The translations under genes and the position numbers were made by a program. The notes beneath the pieces were generated by a model. The model was not told where the DNA came from. It worked only from the letters and a program-made list of their open reading frames with translations, and did no database searches. Positions 1 through 13,027 of a DNA stretch of 64,000 nt are shown here, piece by piece. Source of the DNA: Deinococcus metallilatus (GTDB lineage: Bacteria > Deinococcota > Deinococci > Deinococcales > Deinococcaceae); contig NZ_CP038512.1 of the NCBI RefSeq assembly GCF_004758605.1, forward strand, positions 735,001 to 799,000. The letters are read 5' to 3'. Every line of letters begins with the position of its first letter. The stretch's first letter is position 1.

Positions 1-1
1 G

Positions 2-706
<705 letters not shown>

Positions 707-723
707 GAGAGGGCGTGAACGGT

Positions 724-757
724 GGGCGGCGGGGGCAAACCTCCGCCGCCCTTTGCT
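724..757 (+). terminator. Rho-independent terminator after the SIS-domain gene
   Basis: A 12-bp stem (724-735 with 740-751, one G-T pair) and a 4-nt CAAA loop are followed by a short T-rich stretch, 18 bases after the stop codon. Confidence 0.7.
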
Positions 758-846
758 TTGAGGGACCGGGGAACGGCCGGTGGGTTGGCTCCAGGGCGTG
801 CGGGAGAGTGCCGGTCGTCTCCAGCTGCGGCAACGCGGCTCCCCTG

Positions 847-877
847 TTGACCTGCACCTGAGCCGAATAGGTATGAA
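847..877 (+). promoter_or_regulatory. Possible promoter for manganese catalase
   Basis: TTGACC at 847-852 is a good -35 hexamer. The best -10 candidates (GTATGA at 871-876 or TATGAA at 872-877) give an 18-19 base spacer, so the match is only moderate. It would leave a leader of about 140 nt. Confidence 0.35.
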
Positions 878-1022
878 TTCCCTTCACGCTCCATCAGGGT
901 CCCGGGGGACCCACTTCATGAGCCTTCTTTAGTGTGGAGCATGTTGCCCGAAAGGAGGCTGGACCGGAGGAACCCGGAGCGGTAAAGCACTTCCGTCTTC
1001 TTGCCTTTCTGGAGGGTACTGG

Positions 1023-2012
1023 ATGTTCCACCACGTCAAGGAGTTGCAGTTCAACGCCCGTGTCTCCGGCCCCGACCCCAGGTTCGCCAGCCTGCTGCTG
1101 GAGCAGTTCGGCGGCGCCAACGGGGAACTCAAGGCCGCCCTGCAATACTTCGTGCAGTCCTACAGCGCCCGGCAGGCGTACCCCGACAAGTACGACATGC
1201 TGATGGACATCGCCACCGAGGAATTCAGCCACCTGGAGATCGTCGGGGCCACCATCACCATGCTGCTGGACGGGCTGAACGGGGACCTCAAGGACGCGGC
1301 GGAACGCAGCGACCTGATGCGGCTGGTGCGCGGCGCGGGCGGGGTGGACCAGAAGGACCAGATGATCCACGAGGCGATGGTCAACCCGCAGTTCTTCGCG
1401 CTGACCGGCGGCGGGCCGCGGCTCACCGACAGCCAGGGCGTGCCCTTCAGCGGCGCCTACATCAACAGCAACGGCGACCTCACGGTGGACCTGAGGAGCA
1501 ACATCGCCGCCGAGTCGCGCGCCAAGATCGTGTACGAGTACCTGATGCAGTTCACCGACGATCCCTACGTCAAGGACACCCTGCGCTTCCTGATGACGCG
1601 CGAGATCGCGCACTTCCAGATGTTCAGCGCGGCGCTCGACAGCATCCAGCCCAACTTCCCGCCCGGCATCCTGCAAGGCGACCCGCGCTACACCCACACC
1701 TACTTCAACCTGTCCACCGGCGCCAGCTCACGCGGCCCCTGGAACGAGGGGCAGGGGCCCTGGGGACCCGGCGAGAGCTGGGAATACGTGGAGGACCCCA
1801 TTCAGGCGGTGATCCAGACCGGCGGCCTGGTCCACTTCCAGCCGTCTGTGCCCGTTCCGTCCGAGCAGGACGTTCAGCAGATGAACCAGCAGCTCAGCAA
1901 GGAGCGCAGCGGCGAGATCAAGAGCATGGTGCCGCAGGGCGACAACCAGTGGTGCAGCTACCCGCAGGACCAGCTCGCCAGTCCGATGGGCATTCAGGAC
2001 AAGTCGAAGTAA
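1023..2012 (+). CDS. Manganese catalase
   Basis: A 329-residue ferritin-like dimanganese catalase that breaks hydrogen peroxide into water and oxygen in the cytoplasm without heme. The N-terminus MFHHVKELQF, the metal-ligand helices (E35 in GANGEL; E66 and H70 in IATEEFSHLE) and the later TREIAHFQMF helix are the hallmark di-metal site. The C-terminal 90 residues are the usual extended tail that wraps subunits in the hexamer. A GGAGGG site sits 6 bases before the ATG. The next gene starts within 40 bases, so the two are probably co-transcribed. In a radiation- and desiccation-tolerant lineage this adds peroxide defence that spares iron. Confidence 0.95.
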   Translation: MFHHVKELQFNARVSGPDPRFASLLLEQFGGANGELKAALQYFVQSYSARQAYPDKYDMLMDIATEEFSHLEIVGATITMLLDGLNGDLKDAAERSDLMRLVRGAGGVDQKDQMIHEAMVNPQFFALTGGGPRLTDSQGVPFSGAYINSNGDLTVDLRSNIAAESRAKIVYEYLMQFTDDPYVKDTLRFLMTREIAHFQMFSAALDSIQPNFPPGILQGDPRYTHTYFNLSTGASSRGPWNEGQGPWGPGESWEYVEDPIQAVIQTGGLVHFQPSVPVPSEQDVQQMNQQLSKERSGEIKSMVPQGDNQWCSYPQDQLASPMGIQDKSK

Positions 2013-2051
2013 CCCGTGAGCGCACCGCACCCGCAGGGGGAAGCCCCGGAC

Positions 2052-2816
2052 ATGGCCCCCATCGAGGTCACCTACTACACCGACCCGCTGTGTGCCTGGA
2101 GCTGGGCCTTTGAGCCGCAGTGGCGCCGCCTGCGCTACGAGTTCGGGTCGCAGGTGCGCTGGCGCTACCGCATGGGCGGCCTGATTCCGAGCTGGGAGGG
2201 CTTCACCGACCCCCTCAACGATGTCAGCCGTCCCATCCAGCTGGGGCCACTGTGGGTGCAGGTGCATCACACCTCCGGCATGCCGCTCGACGACCGGCTG
2301 TGGTTTGCCGACCCGCCCGCCTCCTCGTACCCGGCCTGCCTGGCGGTGAAGGCGGCGGGGTTGCAGTCGCCCTGGGCCGCCGAACTGTACCTGCGGCGCA
2401 CCCGCGAGGCTGTCATGACCGAGGCCCGGAATATCGCGCGGCGGGACGTGCTGGAGGCGCTGGCGGACGAGGTGGCGGGAGCTTCCCCCGGTGTCCTCGA
2501 CCCCGAGCGCCTGCGCCGCGACCTGGACGGGGAGGAGGCGCGGGCCGCCTTCCGCGACGACCTGATGGAGGCCCGCTACCGCCGCATCGAGCGGTTTCCG
2601 GCGCTGACCGTGCGCCGGGGCGAGCGCGGCGTCGTCCTCATCGGCTACCGGCCCTACCCGGCGCTTCTGGACGCGCTGCTGAGGGTCGCGCCGGACGTGC
2701 CGCGCCGTCAGGTGACGGACGCCCAGGCCTACGCTGCCTACTGGGGCAGCGTCCTTCCCGCCGAACTGGCCGAAGCCCTCAAAGGCCAGGCCACGCCGCC
2801 CCAACCTGCCTGCTGA
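2052..2816 (+). CDS. DsbA-family thioredoxin-fold protein lacking the CXXC pair
   Basis: About 254 residues from the ATG at 2052, which has an AGGGGGAAG ribosome site 8 bases upstream. An in-frame GTG at 2016, four bases after the catalase stop, would add 12 residues and is less likely. The opening strand IEVTYYTDPLCAWSWAF is typical of the cytoplasmic DsbA/FrnE/YjbH branch, where the redox site follows a TDP strand. Here the site reads C-A-W-S, so only one cysteine remains. No signal peptide is visible. Family members act as oxidoreductases or adaptor proteins, and a single-cysteine site suggests isomerase, glutathione-linked or binding roles rather than disulfide formation. Its place behind manganese catalase points to oxidative stress. 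Confidence 0.75.
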   Translation: MAPIEVTYYTDPLCAWSWAFEPQWRRLRYEFGSQVRWRYRMGGLIPSWEGFTDPLNDVSRPIQLGPLWVQVHHTSGMPLDDRLWFADPPASSYPACLAVKAAGLQSPWAAELYLRRTREAVMTEARNIARRDVLEALADEVAGASPGVLDPERLRRDLDGEEARAAFRDDLMEARYRRIERFPALTVRRGERGVVLIGYRPYPALLDALLRVAPDVPRRQVTDAQAYAAYWGSVLPAELAEALKGQATPPQPAC

Positions 2817-2942
2817 GATCGGCTTGCTCTACTGGAGCCGCTGCCCATTCCTTGCGTTCGGCCGGAAGCGAAAGTCCGCCCTTCCCCCTCCAATGAAGGG
2901 TCAAAGCGAACAAGCAGCCCGGCTGGTTCGGGGCTCTCTGCT

Positions 2943-3103
2943 TAGGACTTACGCGATTCACAAGCCGAGCGCTTGTGGAGAGGGTTTTTTACCCCTCCCC
3001 CCTTGCGGGGGAGGCTGGGAGGGGGGTTGACGGCGTAGCCGTCACAGCGCGGGAAAATGCGGTTTTCCACCACTACCCAGAACAGAGTTTCGCGTAAGTC
3101 CTA
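2943..3103. mobile_element. MITE-like element with 14-bp terminal inverted repeats (copy A)
   Basis: Perfect 14-bp inverted ends TAGGACTTACGCGA (2943-2956) and its complement (3090-3103) enclose 161 bases with no open frame. The four bases TGCT flank both ends directly (2939-2942 and 3104-3107), as a target-site duplication would. Inside are a C-rich/G-rich hairpin (about 2991-3027) and a 7-bp stem with GTA loop (3028-3044). This is the layout of a non-autonomous element moved by a transposase encoded elsewhere. A diverged relative lies at 26818-27019 in the opposite orientation. Confidence 0.75.
2991..3044. repeat. Two-hairpin G-rich intergenic repeat, copy 1
   Basis: The core CTTGCGGGGGAGGCTGGGAG followed by GGGGGGT is shared with 8199-8255 and 27065-27116. 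It ends in a second hairpin, TGACGGC-GTA-GCCGTCA at 3028-3044. This copy lies inside the MITE-like element. Confidence 0.75.
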
Positions 3104-3139
3104 TGCTGTCAGCGCCTCGTGGGACACACCCCGCAGAGG

Positions 3140-3499
3140 TTACCTGACCTGCGTGCAACCACTCACGGTCAGTTGCCCGTTCCGCATATTTTTCATGTAG
3201 GACACCTTGCCGTTGTTGACCCAGGCAAACTGGGCATTCCGGTACCGCACGTTGTCGGCCCCGTTGGCCAGATTCAGCACCAGGGACCGACCGGCAAATT
3301 GCACCCGCGCCCGGCCGGGCATCTTGGTCACCTGGACCCGCACGCCCCCCATGCAGCGGAAGACGGCCTGGCCGAGGACCTGATCGCGGTTCATCCCCCG
3401 GGAGGCCGTGGGGGCGCCGTCCGCGAACGCTGAACCGGACACCGCGAGGAGAGCGACCTGGCAGACACCCACCCGAAGCAACGCAGCAAATTGTCGCAT
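3140..3499 (-). CDS. MliC-like secreted protein (C-type lysozyme inhibitor fold)
   Basis: 119 residues. A signal peptide ends near SAFA-DG (about residue 27). The mature part has the MliC signature: FRCMGGVRVQV, a central strand with the product of AGRSLVLNL, a tryptophan strand FAWVNNGK and a last cysteine near the C-terminus (VSGCTQVR) that can pair with the first. Family members sit in the periplasm or on the outer membrane and block lysozyme, though many homologues have untested roles. There is no lipobox. An AATAAT box lies 6 bases upstream of the ATG. It is a single-gene unit. Confidence 0.7.
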   Translation of the reverse strand: MRQFAALLRVGVCQVALLAVSGSAFADGAPTASRGMNRDQVLGQAVFRCMGGVRVQVTKMPGRARVQFAGRSLVLNLANGADNVRYRNAQFAWVNNGKVSYMKNMRNGQLTVSGCTQVR

Positions 3500-3505
3500 A
3501 CCTCG

Positions 3506-3511
3506 ATTATT
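3506..3511 (-). promoter_or_regulatory. -10 box (AATAAT) of a probable leaderless promoter for the MliC-like gene
   Basis: AATAAT on the minus strand with exactly 6 bases to the ATG at 3499, matching the spacing of the other leaderless starts in the window. Confidence 0.45.
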
Positions 3512-3777
3512 TCACATTCTGTGCGGAGCGGGTGGGTTTGCGAGCAGCCTGACTAGTCCCCGGCACGGGAAGGCTTCAGAACGTGATAGCGGGTGCCGCT
3601 GTCCTGCTCCGGCGATACAGGTCCAGGATGTTGAGGAGCAGGCGCGTGGTGAGCTGACATTTTTCCGCCGACGGGTGAACGCCGCGACAGGTCCGGGGGA
3701 CACGGCGCTGCCGGAAGCAGTCGCCACGCCCGCGTGCTTTTGTCCGTTCCCGACTGGAGCAGTCCAGTTCTTCGCCC

Positions 3778-6243
<2,466 letters not shown>

Positions 6244-6248
6244 CCGAC

Positions 6249-6254
6249 AGTCTA
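6249..6254 (-). promoter_or_regulatory. -10 box (TAGACT) of the leaderless promoter for the LapA-like gene and recJ
   Basis: TAGACT on the minus strand, 6 bases from the ATG at 6242. No ribosome site fits between them. Confidence 0.6.
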
Positions 6255-6295
6255 GCGCCCGCCCCGTGCGGGAACGTCCCGCAAGACCGCCAGGC

Positions 6296-6325
6296 CAAGA
6301 AGAAAGGCCCCACTGCGGGGGCCTT
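6296..6325 (-). terminator. Rho-independent terminator of the SLH/beta-barrel gene
   Basis: An 8-bp stem (6304-6311 with 6318-6325) and a T-rich tail on the minus strand, about 20 bases after the stop codon at 6344. Confidence 0.75.
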
Positions 6326-6343
6326 CCGGAGAGAAGCGGGGGG

Positions 6344-7588
6344 TTAGAAGTAGAACTTCAGGCCAGCCTTGACGGCGGGCGCGAAGCCGCGGTCGGTCGT
6401 GGTGGTGGTGTTCAGCGCGCCGCTGCCCTTGTTGCTCAGGTAGTAGCGGCCGTTGCCTTCCACGAAGGCAGAGATGCTGTTGGTGATCTGGAAGTCCACG
6501 CCGACCAGCGCGTTGACGTAGGTGTCGGTCGCGTTGGTGGTGGTGGAGGTGCGGCTGGTGCTGCTGGTCAGGCCCAGACCCACGCCCGCGTAGGGCTGGA
6601 TGTTGGTGCCGGTGTTCAGGTGGTACATGGCGTTCACGTCGCCCGAGATCGCGTTGCGGCCGGGCTTGTAGTCGAGGGCGACGCGCGCCCCGATGGGGCC
6701 GACGATCTGCGTGCTGCCGATCATGCCGCCGAAGCTGGCGCAGTAGTTCACGGCGCGGCCGCCTGCTTTGGGCACGTAGCAGGGGCTGCCACCCGCGCCG
6801 CTCGCGCCGATGCTCACACCGGCGTACAGGTTGCCACGGGTGACCGCCGGGGTGGACGGCGTTTCACCGATCACGACCGTGGTCGGGGCAGGCGTCGTGG
6901 TGACGGTGCCGGTGGTCGTGGTGTCCACGGGCGCAGTTCCGGCAGGACCGGCAGGGCCAGCGGGGCCCGCAGGACCCTGGGGACCCGCGGGACCCTGGGG
7001 GCCAGCAGGAATGTTCCGCACGGCGGCTTCCAGCGCGTCAATGCGGGCCGTCAGGGCGGCCACGTCGGCGTTGGCCGCTCCCCCGTTGCCCAACGTGTTG
7101 ATGCGGTCTTCCAGCGCGGTGATGCGGGCCTGCTGGTCAGCCGTGAGCTTTTCCAGGTCGGTCACGCGGCTGCTGATGGCGGCCAGCTCGGTGCTGACTT
7201 CCTGCATGCCGCGCGTGATGGTCGCCAGGTCCGTCTGGCTGAGGCTGCCGCTGCTCAGCGCGCCCGACTGGAGCAGGCGGTAGAAGATCAGGGCGGCCTG
7301 GTAACGGGTCAGGTTCTCGTTGCCACGGAAGGTGCCGTCGGGGAAGCCCTGAATCAGGCCGCGCTGCACGATCACGTCCACGGCGTCCTTGGCCCAGTGC
7401 CCGGCGGGCACGTCCGTAAAGGTCACGACCTGGGCGGGCACGGCGCTGGTGGTCGTGGTGGCCGGGGCCGCAGTGGCGGGCGCGGGCGTCATGGGGGTCG
7501 TCGGCGTGGGAGCAGGCGTCGTGGTCTGGGCGCTGGCAGCGCCGAGGCTGAGGGCCAGGGTAGACGCGATCATCAGGGACTTACGCAT
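6344..7588 (-). CDS. SLH-domain surface protein with coiled coil, collagen-like segment and outer-membrane beta-barrel
   Basis: 414 residues. In order: signal peptide (1-21, ending SAQ), a T/P/A-rich linker (22-47), an SLH domain (about 50-105, FTDVPAGHWAKDAVD and GFPDGTFRGNENLTRYQ), a heptad coiled coil (about 112-190), a collagen-like GPQGPAGPQGPAGPAG run (about 193-215), a T-rich linker, and a C-terminal 150-residue barrel ending in phenylalanine (GLKFYF). SLH domains bind the secondary polymer of peptidoglycan, and the barrel sits in the outer membrane, so the protein probably staples outer membrane to cell wall, like the OmpM/Slp proteins of this phylum. AAGGAGAACC precedes the ATG. The collagen segment is an unusual insertion. 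Confidence 0.85.
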   Translation of the reverse strand: MRKSLMIASTLALSLGAASAQTTTPAPTPTTPMTPAPATAAPATTTTSAVPAQVVTFTDVPAGHWAKDAVDVIVQRGLIQGFPDGTFRGNENLTRYQAALIFYRLLQSGALSSGSLSQTDLATITRGMQEVSTELAAISSRVTDLEKLTADQQARITALEDRINTLGNGGAANADVAALTARIDALEAAVRNIPAGPQGPAGPQGPAGPAGPAGPAGTAPVDTTTTGTVTTTPAPTTVVIGETPSTPAVTRGNLYAGVSIGASGAGGSPCYVPKAGGRAVNYCASFGGMIGSTQIVGPIGARVALDYKPGRNAISGDVNAMYHLNTGTNIQPYAGVGLGLTSSTSRTSTTTNATDTYVNALVGVDFQITNSISAFVEGNGRYYLSNKGSGALNTTTTTDRGFAPAVKAGLKFYF

Positions 7589-8068
7589 GAGGTTCTCCTT
7601 TTCGCACGGGTACGGCTTGCGCCCCCGGTGCCTGGGTTCACCGTAGGCAGGTCACGTGAGTGCGCTGTGAATCGTGTCGAACATTCCTCTCTCCAGCCAG
7701 TGGCTTTTCTCTCAAGCTGACGAACAGGCCCGTAAGATGAGAGGTAATTGAGAAGGCGTGCCTTCACTATGAGTCCCTTGCACCTCGTTTAAGTGGGAGT
7801 TTGCCCATCCTCAATGAGAAGCCTGTTGCTTTCTTCAGTCTTCGATTTCATGAGGGAATGCTCATGCTCACTCAGAACGGTCCGGCGTTCAGGAGGGGCT
7901 GGTGGTCCCCAAGTGAGAGGACGGAATGCCCTGCTGACGGTCCCTAGAGCCGGGGGATGGTCCTTTTCCCTGCGCATGTCCCAGGTTAAGGAAAGGTTCA
8001 CGCGAGGTTCCAGTAGTGCCGGAAAAGGCAACCACAGTGTCCGGTTTTGGACGCCCTGCCCGGTTCAA

Positions 8069-8110
8069 CCCCTCAGTCACCTTCGCTGACAGCTCCCCTT
8101 GAGGGGAGCC
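8069..8110. repeat. Palindromic intergenic repeat with GCTCCCC-TTGA-GGGGAGC hairpin
   Basis: The stretch begins CCCCTCAGTCACCTTCGCTG, which folds weakly, and ends in a perfect 7-bp stem with TTGA loop at 8092-8109. It resembles a widespread class of short palindromic repeats seen in other bacterial genomes (recall, not checked). Only one full copy is in the window; a half-similar stretch lies near 8322. Confidence 0.5.
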
Positions 8111-8198
8111 AGAGACAGTTCTCCATGAAGCCAGGTCTGTGGCCTCTCTTTGAACGCTTGATGTGCAATAGAAACTTGCTATATAGGATGAGCTTTCT

Positions 8199-8255
8199 TC
8201 TCCCTCCCCCCTTGCGGGGGAGGGTCGGGGAGGGGGGTGGCGGGCGAAGCTCGCC
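8199..8255. repeat. Two-hairpin G-rich intergenic repeat, copy 2
   Basis: CTCCCTCCCCCCTTGCGGGG and a G-rich right arm, then the second hairpin GGCGGGC-GAA-GCTCGCC at 8239-8255, which has 7 pairs including one G-T. It is not enclosed by terminal inverted repeats here. Confidence 0.75.
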
Positions 8256-8462
8256 CTCATTCCAGACGAGAAAAATGCTTCTGCCTTCCCACCGTCCCAG
8301 CCCTGCAATGCACATCAAGCGTCTTGAGGGGAGGTGGCCCGCAGGGCCGGACTCGCAGAGCGGCGCAGCAGAGGGCCTCAACCGGGCTTGTGCGGACTCG
8401 GCGCCTTTGCAGTTGCCCTGGGTACCTGGAAAGGACCCCGCCGAATTAGGCTCCTGTCCCCC

Positions 8463-8468
8463 TATACT
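8463..8468 (+). promoter_or_regulatory. -10 box (TATACT) of the leaderless promoter for purine nucleoside phosphorylase
   Basis: TATACT with 7 bases to the ATG at 8476. This is too close for a ribosome site and decides the start among several in-frame upstream codons. Confidence 0.7.
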
Positions 8469-8475
8469 CGCGCGC

Positions 8476-9192
8476 ATGAGTCAGATTCATGTGCGCGCCC
8501 AGCCCGGCGACGTGGCCGAGCATGTCCTGCTGCCCGGAGATCCCAACCGCGCCCGCCATATTGCCGAGACGTATCTGGAAGGCGCGGCGCTGTACACCGA
8601 GCACCGGGGGCTGCTGGGGTTCACCGGCACCTACCGGGGCGTGCGGGTCAGCGTGCAGACGACCGGGATGGGCTGCCCCAGCGCGGCCATCGTGGCCGAG
8701 GAACTGGCGCGGCTAGGCGCGAAGACGCTGATCCGCGTCGGGACGCTGGGTGGCGCGACGCCCCAGGTCAACCCCGCCGACCTGGTGATCGCCACCGCCG
8801 CCGTCCCGAATGACGGCACCACCCGGCAACTGCTCGGCGGCGCCCCCTACGCCCCCGCCGCGAGCTTCGAGGTCGTCGAGGCCGCCGCGCAGGCTGCCCG
8901 CGCCCAGGCCGTCCCGCACCATGTCGGCCTGATTATGACCGAGGACGCCTTCTACGCCAGCACCCCCGAACACGCCCGCCTGTGGGCCGCGCGCGGCGTG
9001 CTGGGCTTCGAGATGGAAGCGAGCGCCGTCTTTCTGGTCGCCGCCCTGCACGGCCTGCGGGCGGGATGCCTCACCGCTTGCAGCAACGACATCGGGGACC
9101 CCCAGCTCGTTCCGGATGAGGTGCTGGCCGCAGGCGTGGACCGGATGGTCCGGGTGGCGCTCGGCGCGGTGGTGATGCTGGACGGACGGTGA
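8476..9192 (+). CDS. deoD: Purine nucleoside phosphorylase, DeoD type
   Basis: 238 residues. It splits purine (deoxy)nucleosides with phosphate, giving base plus (deoxy)ribose 1-phosphate, in cytoplasmic purine salvage. The NP-I fold is clear: LLPGDPNRARHIAE (phosphate-binding loop, G20), RGLLGFTGTYRGVRVSVQTTGMG, RVGTLGGATP and the substrate-side GFEMEASAVF, where M-E-A-S contacts the sugar. The length and the late SNDIGD-type loop suit the hexameric DeoD branch. The start was set by the TATACT box; the frame is open 429 bases further upstream, but only in non-coding-looking sequence. Together with hpt at 19283 it gives a salvage route. Confidence 0.88.
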   Translation: MSQIHVRAQPGDVAEHVLLPGDPNRARHIAETYLEGAALYTEHRGLLGFTGTYRGVRVSVQTTGMGCPSAAIVAEELARLGAKTLIRVGTLGGATPQVNPADLVIATAAVPNDGTTRQLLGGAPYAPAASFEVVEAAAQAARAQAVPHHVGLIMTEDAFYASTPEHARLWAARGVLGFEMEASAVFLVAALHGLRAGCLTACSNDIGDPQLVPDEVLAAGVDRMVRVALGAVVMLDGR

Positions 9193-9260
9193 GGGCTGGA
9201 CCGGCGCTGAACCCGCCCCATCTCCCCCTTCCCTTTCCCGCGCCATGTCAGGATTGACCC

Positions 9261-11155
<1,895 letters not shown>

Positions 11156-11218
11156 CTTCTGAACAGCGGATGAGGGTGAAGTGTGATCCGCCTTCATTCA
11201 CTCGCCGGTGAAGCTCCT

Positions 11219-11224
11219 TACACT
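11219..11224 (+). promoter_or_regulatory. -10 box (TACACT) of the probable leaderless promoter for the VanW gene
   Basis: TACACT with 8 bases to the ATG at 11233, or 5 to the GTG at 11230. Confidence 0.55.
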
Positions 11225-11229
11225 GCCGG

Positions 11230-12930
<1,701 letters not shown>

Positions 12931-12949
12931 ACAAGGCTGGGACCGCGCC

Positions 12950-12975
12950 GGGGCTGGGGGCGTCCGGCCCCTTTT
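12950..12975 (+). terminator. Probable terminator after the VanW gene
   Basis: GGGGCT (12950-12955) pairs with GGCCCC (12966-12971) and TTTT follows. The stem is short but the T-run is good. Confidence 0.5.
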
Positions 12976-13027
12976 CCGTCAGCGTGGCTCACCTGCCGGT
13001 CAGGCTCGCCACGTACAACAGAGGCAT

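Larger units (their letters stand above)
707..1022. other. Intergenic region of 316 bases upstream of manganese catalase
   Basis: It holds the terminator at 724-757, a palindromic GGGTCCCGGGGGACCC at about 897-912, a possible promoter at 847-877 and the GGAGGG ribosome site at 1011-1016. I see no gene in it. Confidence 0.6.
2817..3139. other. Intergenic region of 323 bases dominated by a MITE-like repeat
   Basis: It contains the repeat at 2943-3103 and short unremarkable flanks. I find no gene or terminator with a T-run in it. Confidence 0.6.
7589..8475. other. Long non-coding interval (887 bases) with several hairpin repeats
   Basis: It starts with the promoter and leader side of the surface-protein gene (ribosome site at about 7594-7603). 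It then holds a palindromic repeat at 8069-8110 and a two-hairpin repeat at 8199-8255. Short open frames of up to about 100 codons exist on both strands but have no ribosome site or recognisable protein, and their codon pattern is unlike neighbours. A weak TTGATG...TATAGG promoter candidate lies at 8158-8187. I see no confident gene. Confidence 0.55.

Noticed and set aside
894..1697. A 267-codon frame antisense to manganese catalase
   Set aside because: The plus-strand catalase is certain; the antisense product has no recognisable domain.
3500..3777. Possible decayed gene between the MliC-like gene and recJ
   Set aside because: The minus-strand frame ends (LTTRLLLNILDLYRRSR) look protein-like, but I cannot match them to a family or find a start; chance is not excluded.
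6950..7015. Short repeats in the collagen-coding stretch, considered as a CRISPR-like array
   Set aside because: The repeats are Gly-X-Y codons in frame inside a recognised protein, with no spacers.
7789..8089. Overlapping 80-100 codon frames on both strands in the long gap
   Set aside because: No ribosome site, no leaderless box and no familiar composition; they overlap repeats and each other.
8158..8187. TTGATG...TATAGG as a promoter for a long leader of the purine phosphorylase gene
   Set aside because: The -10 TATACT right before the ATG explains transcription better, and this candidate lies 290 bases away within repeats.
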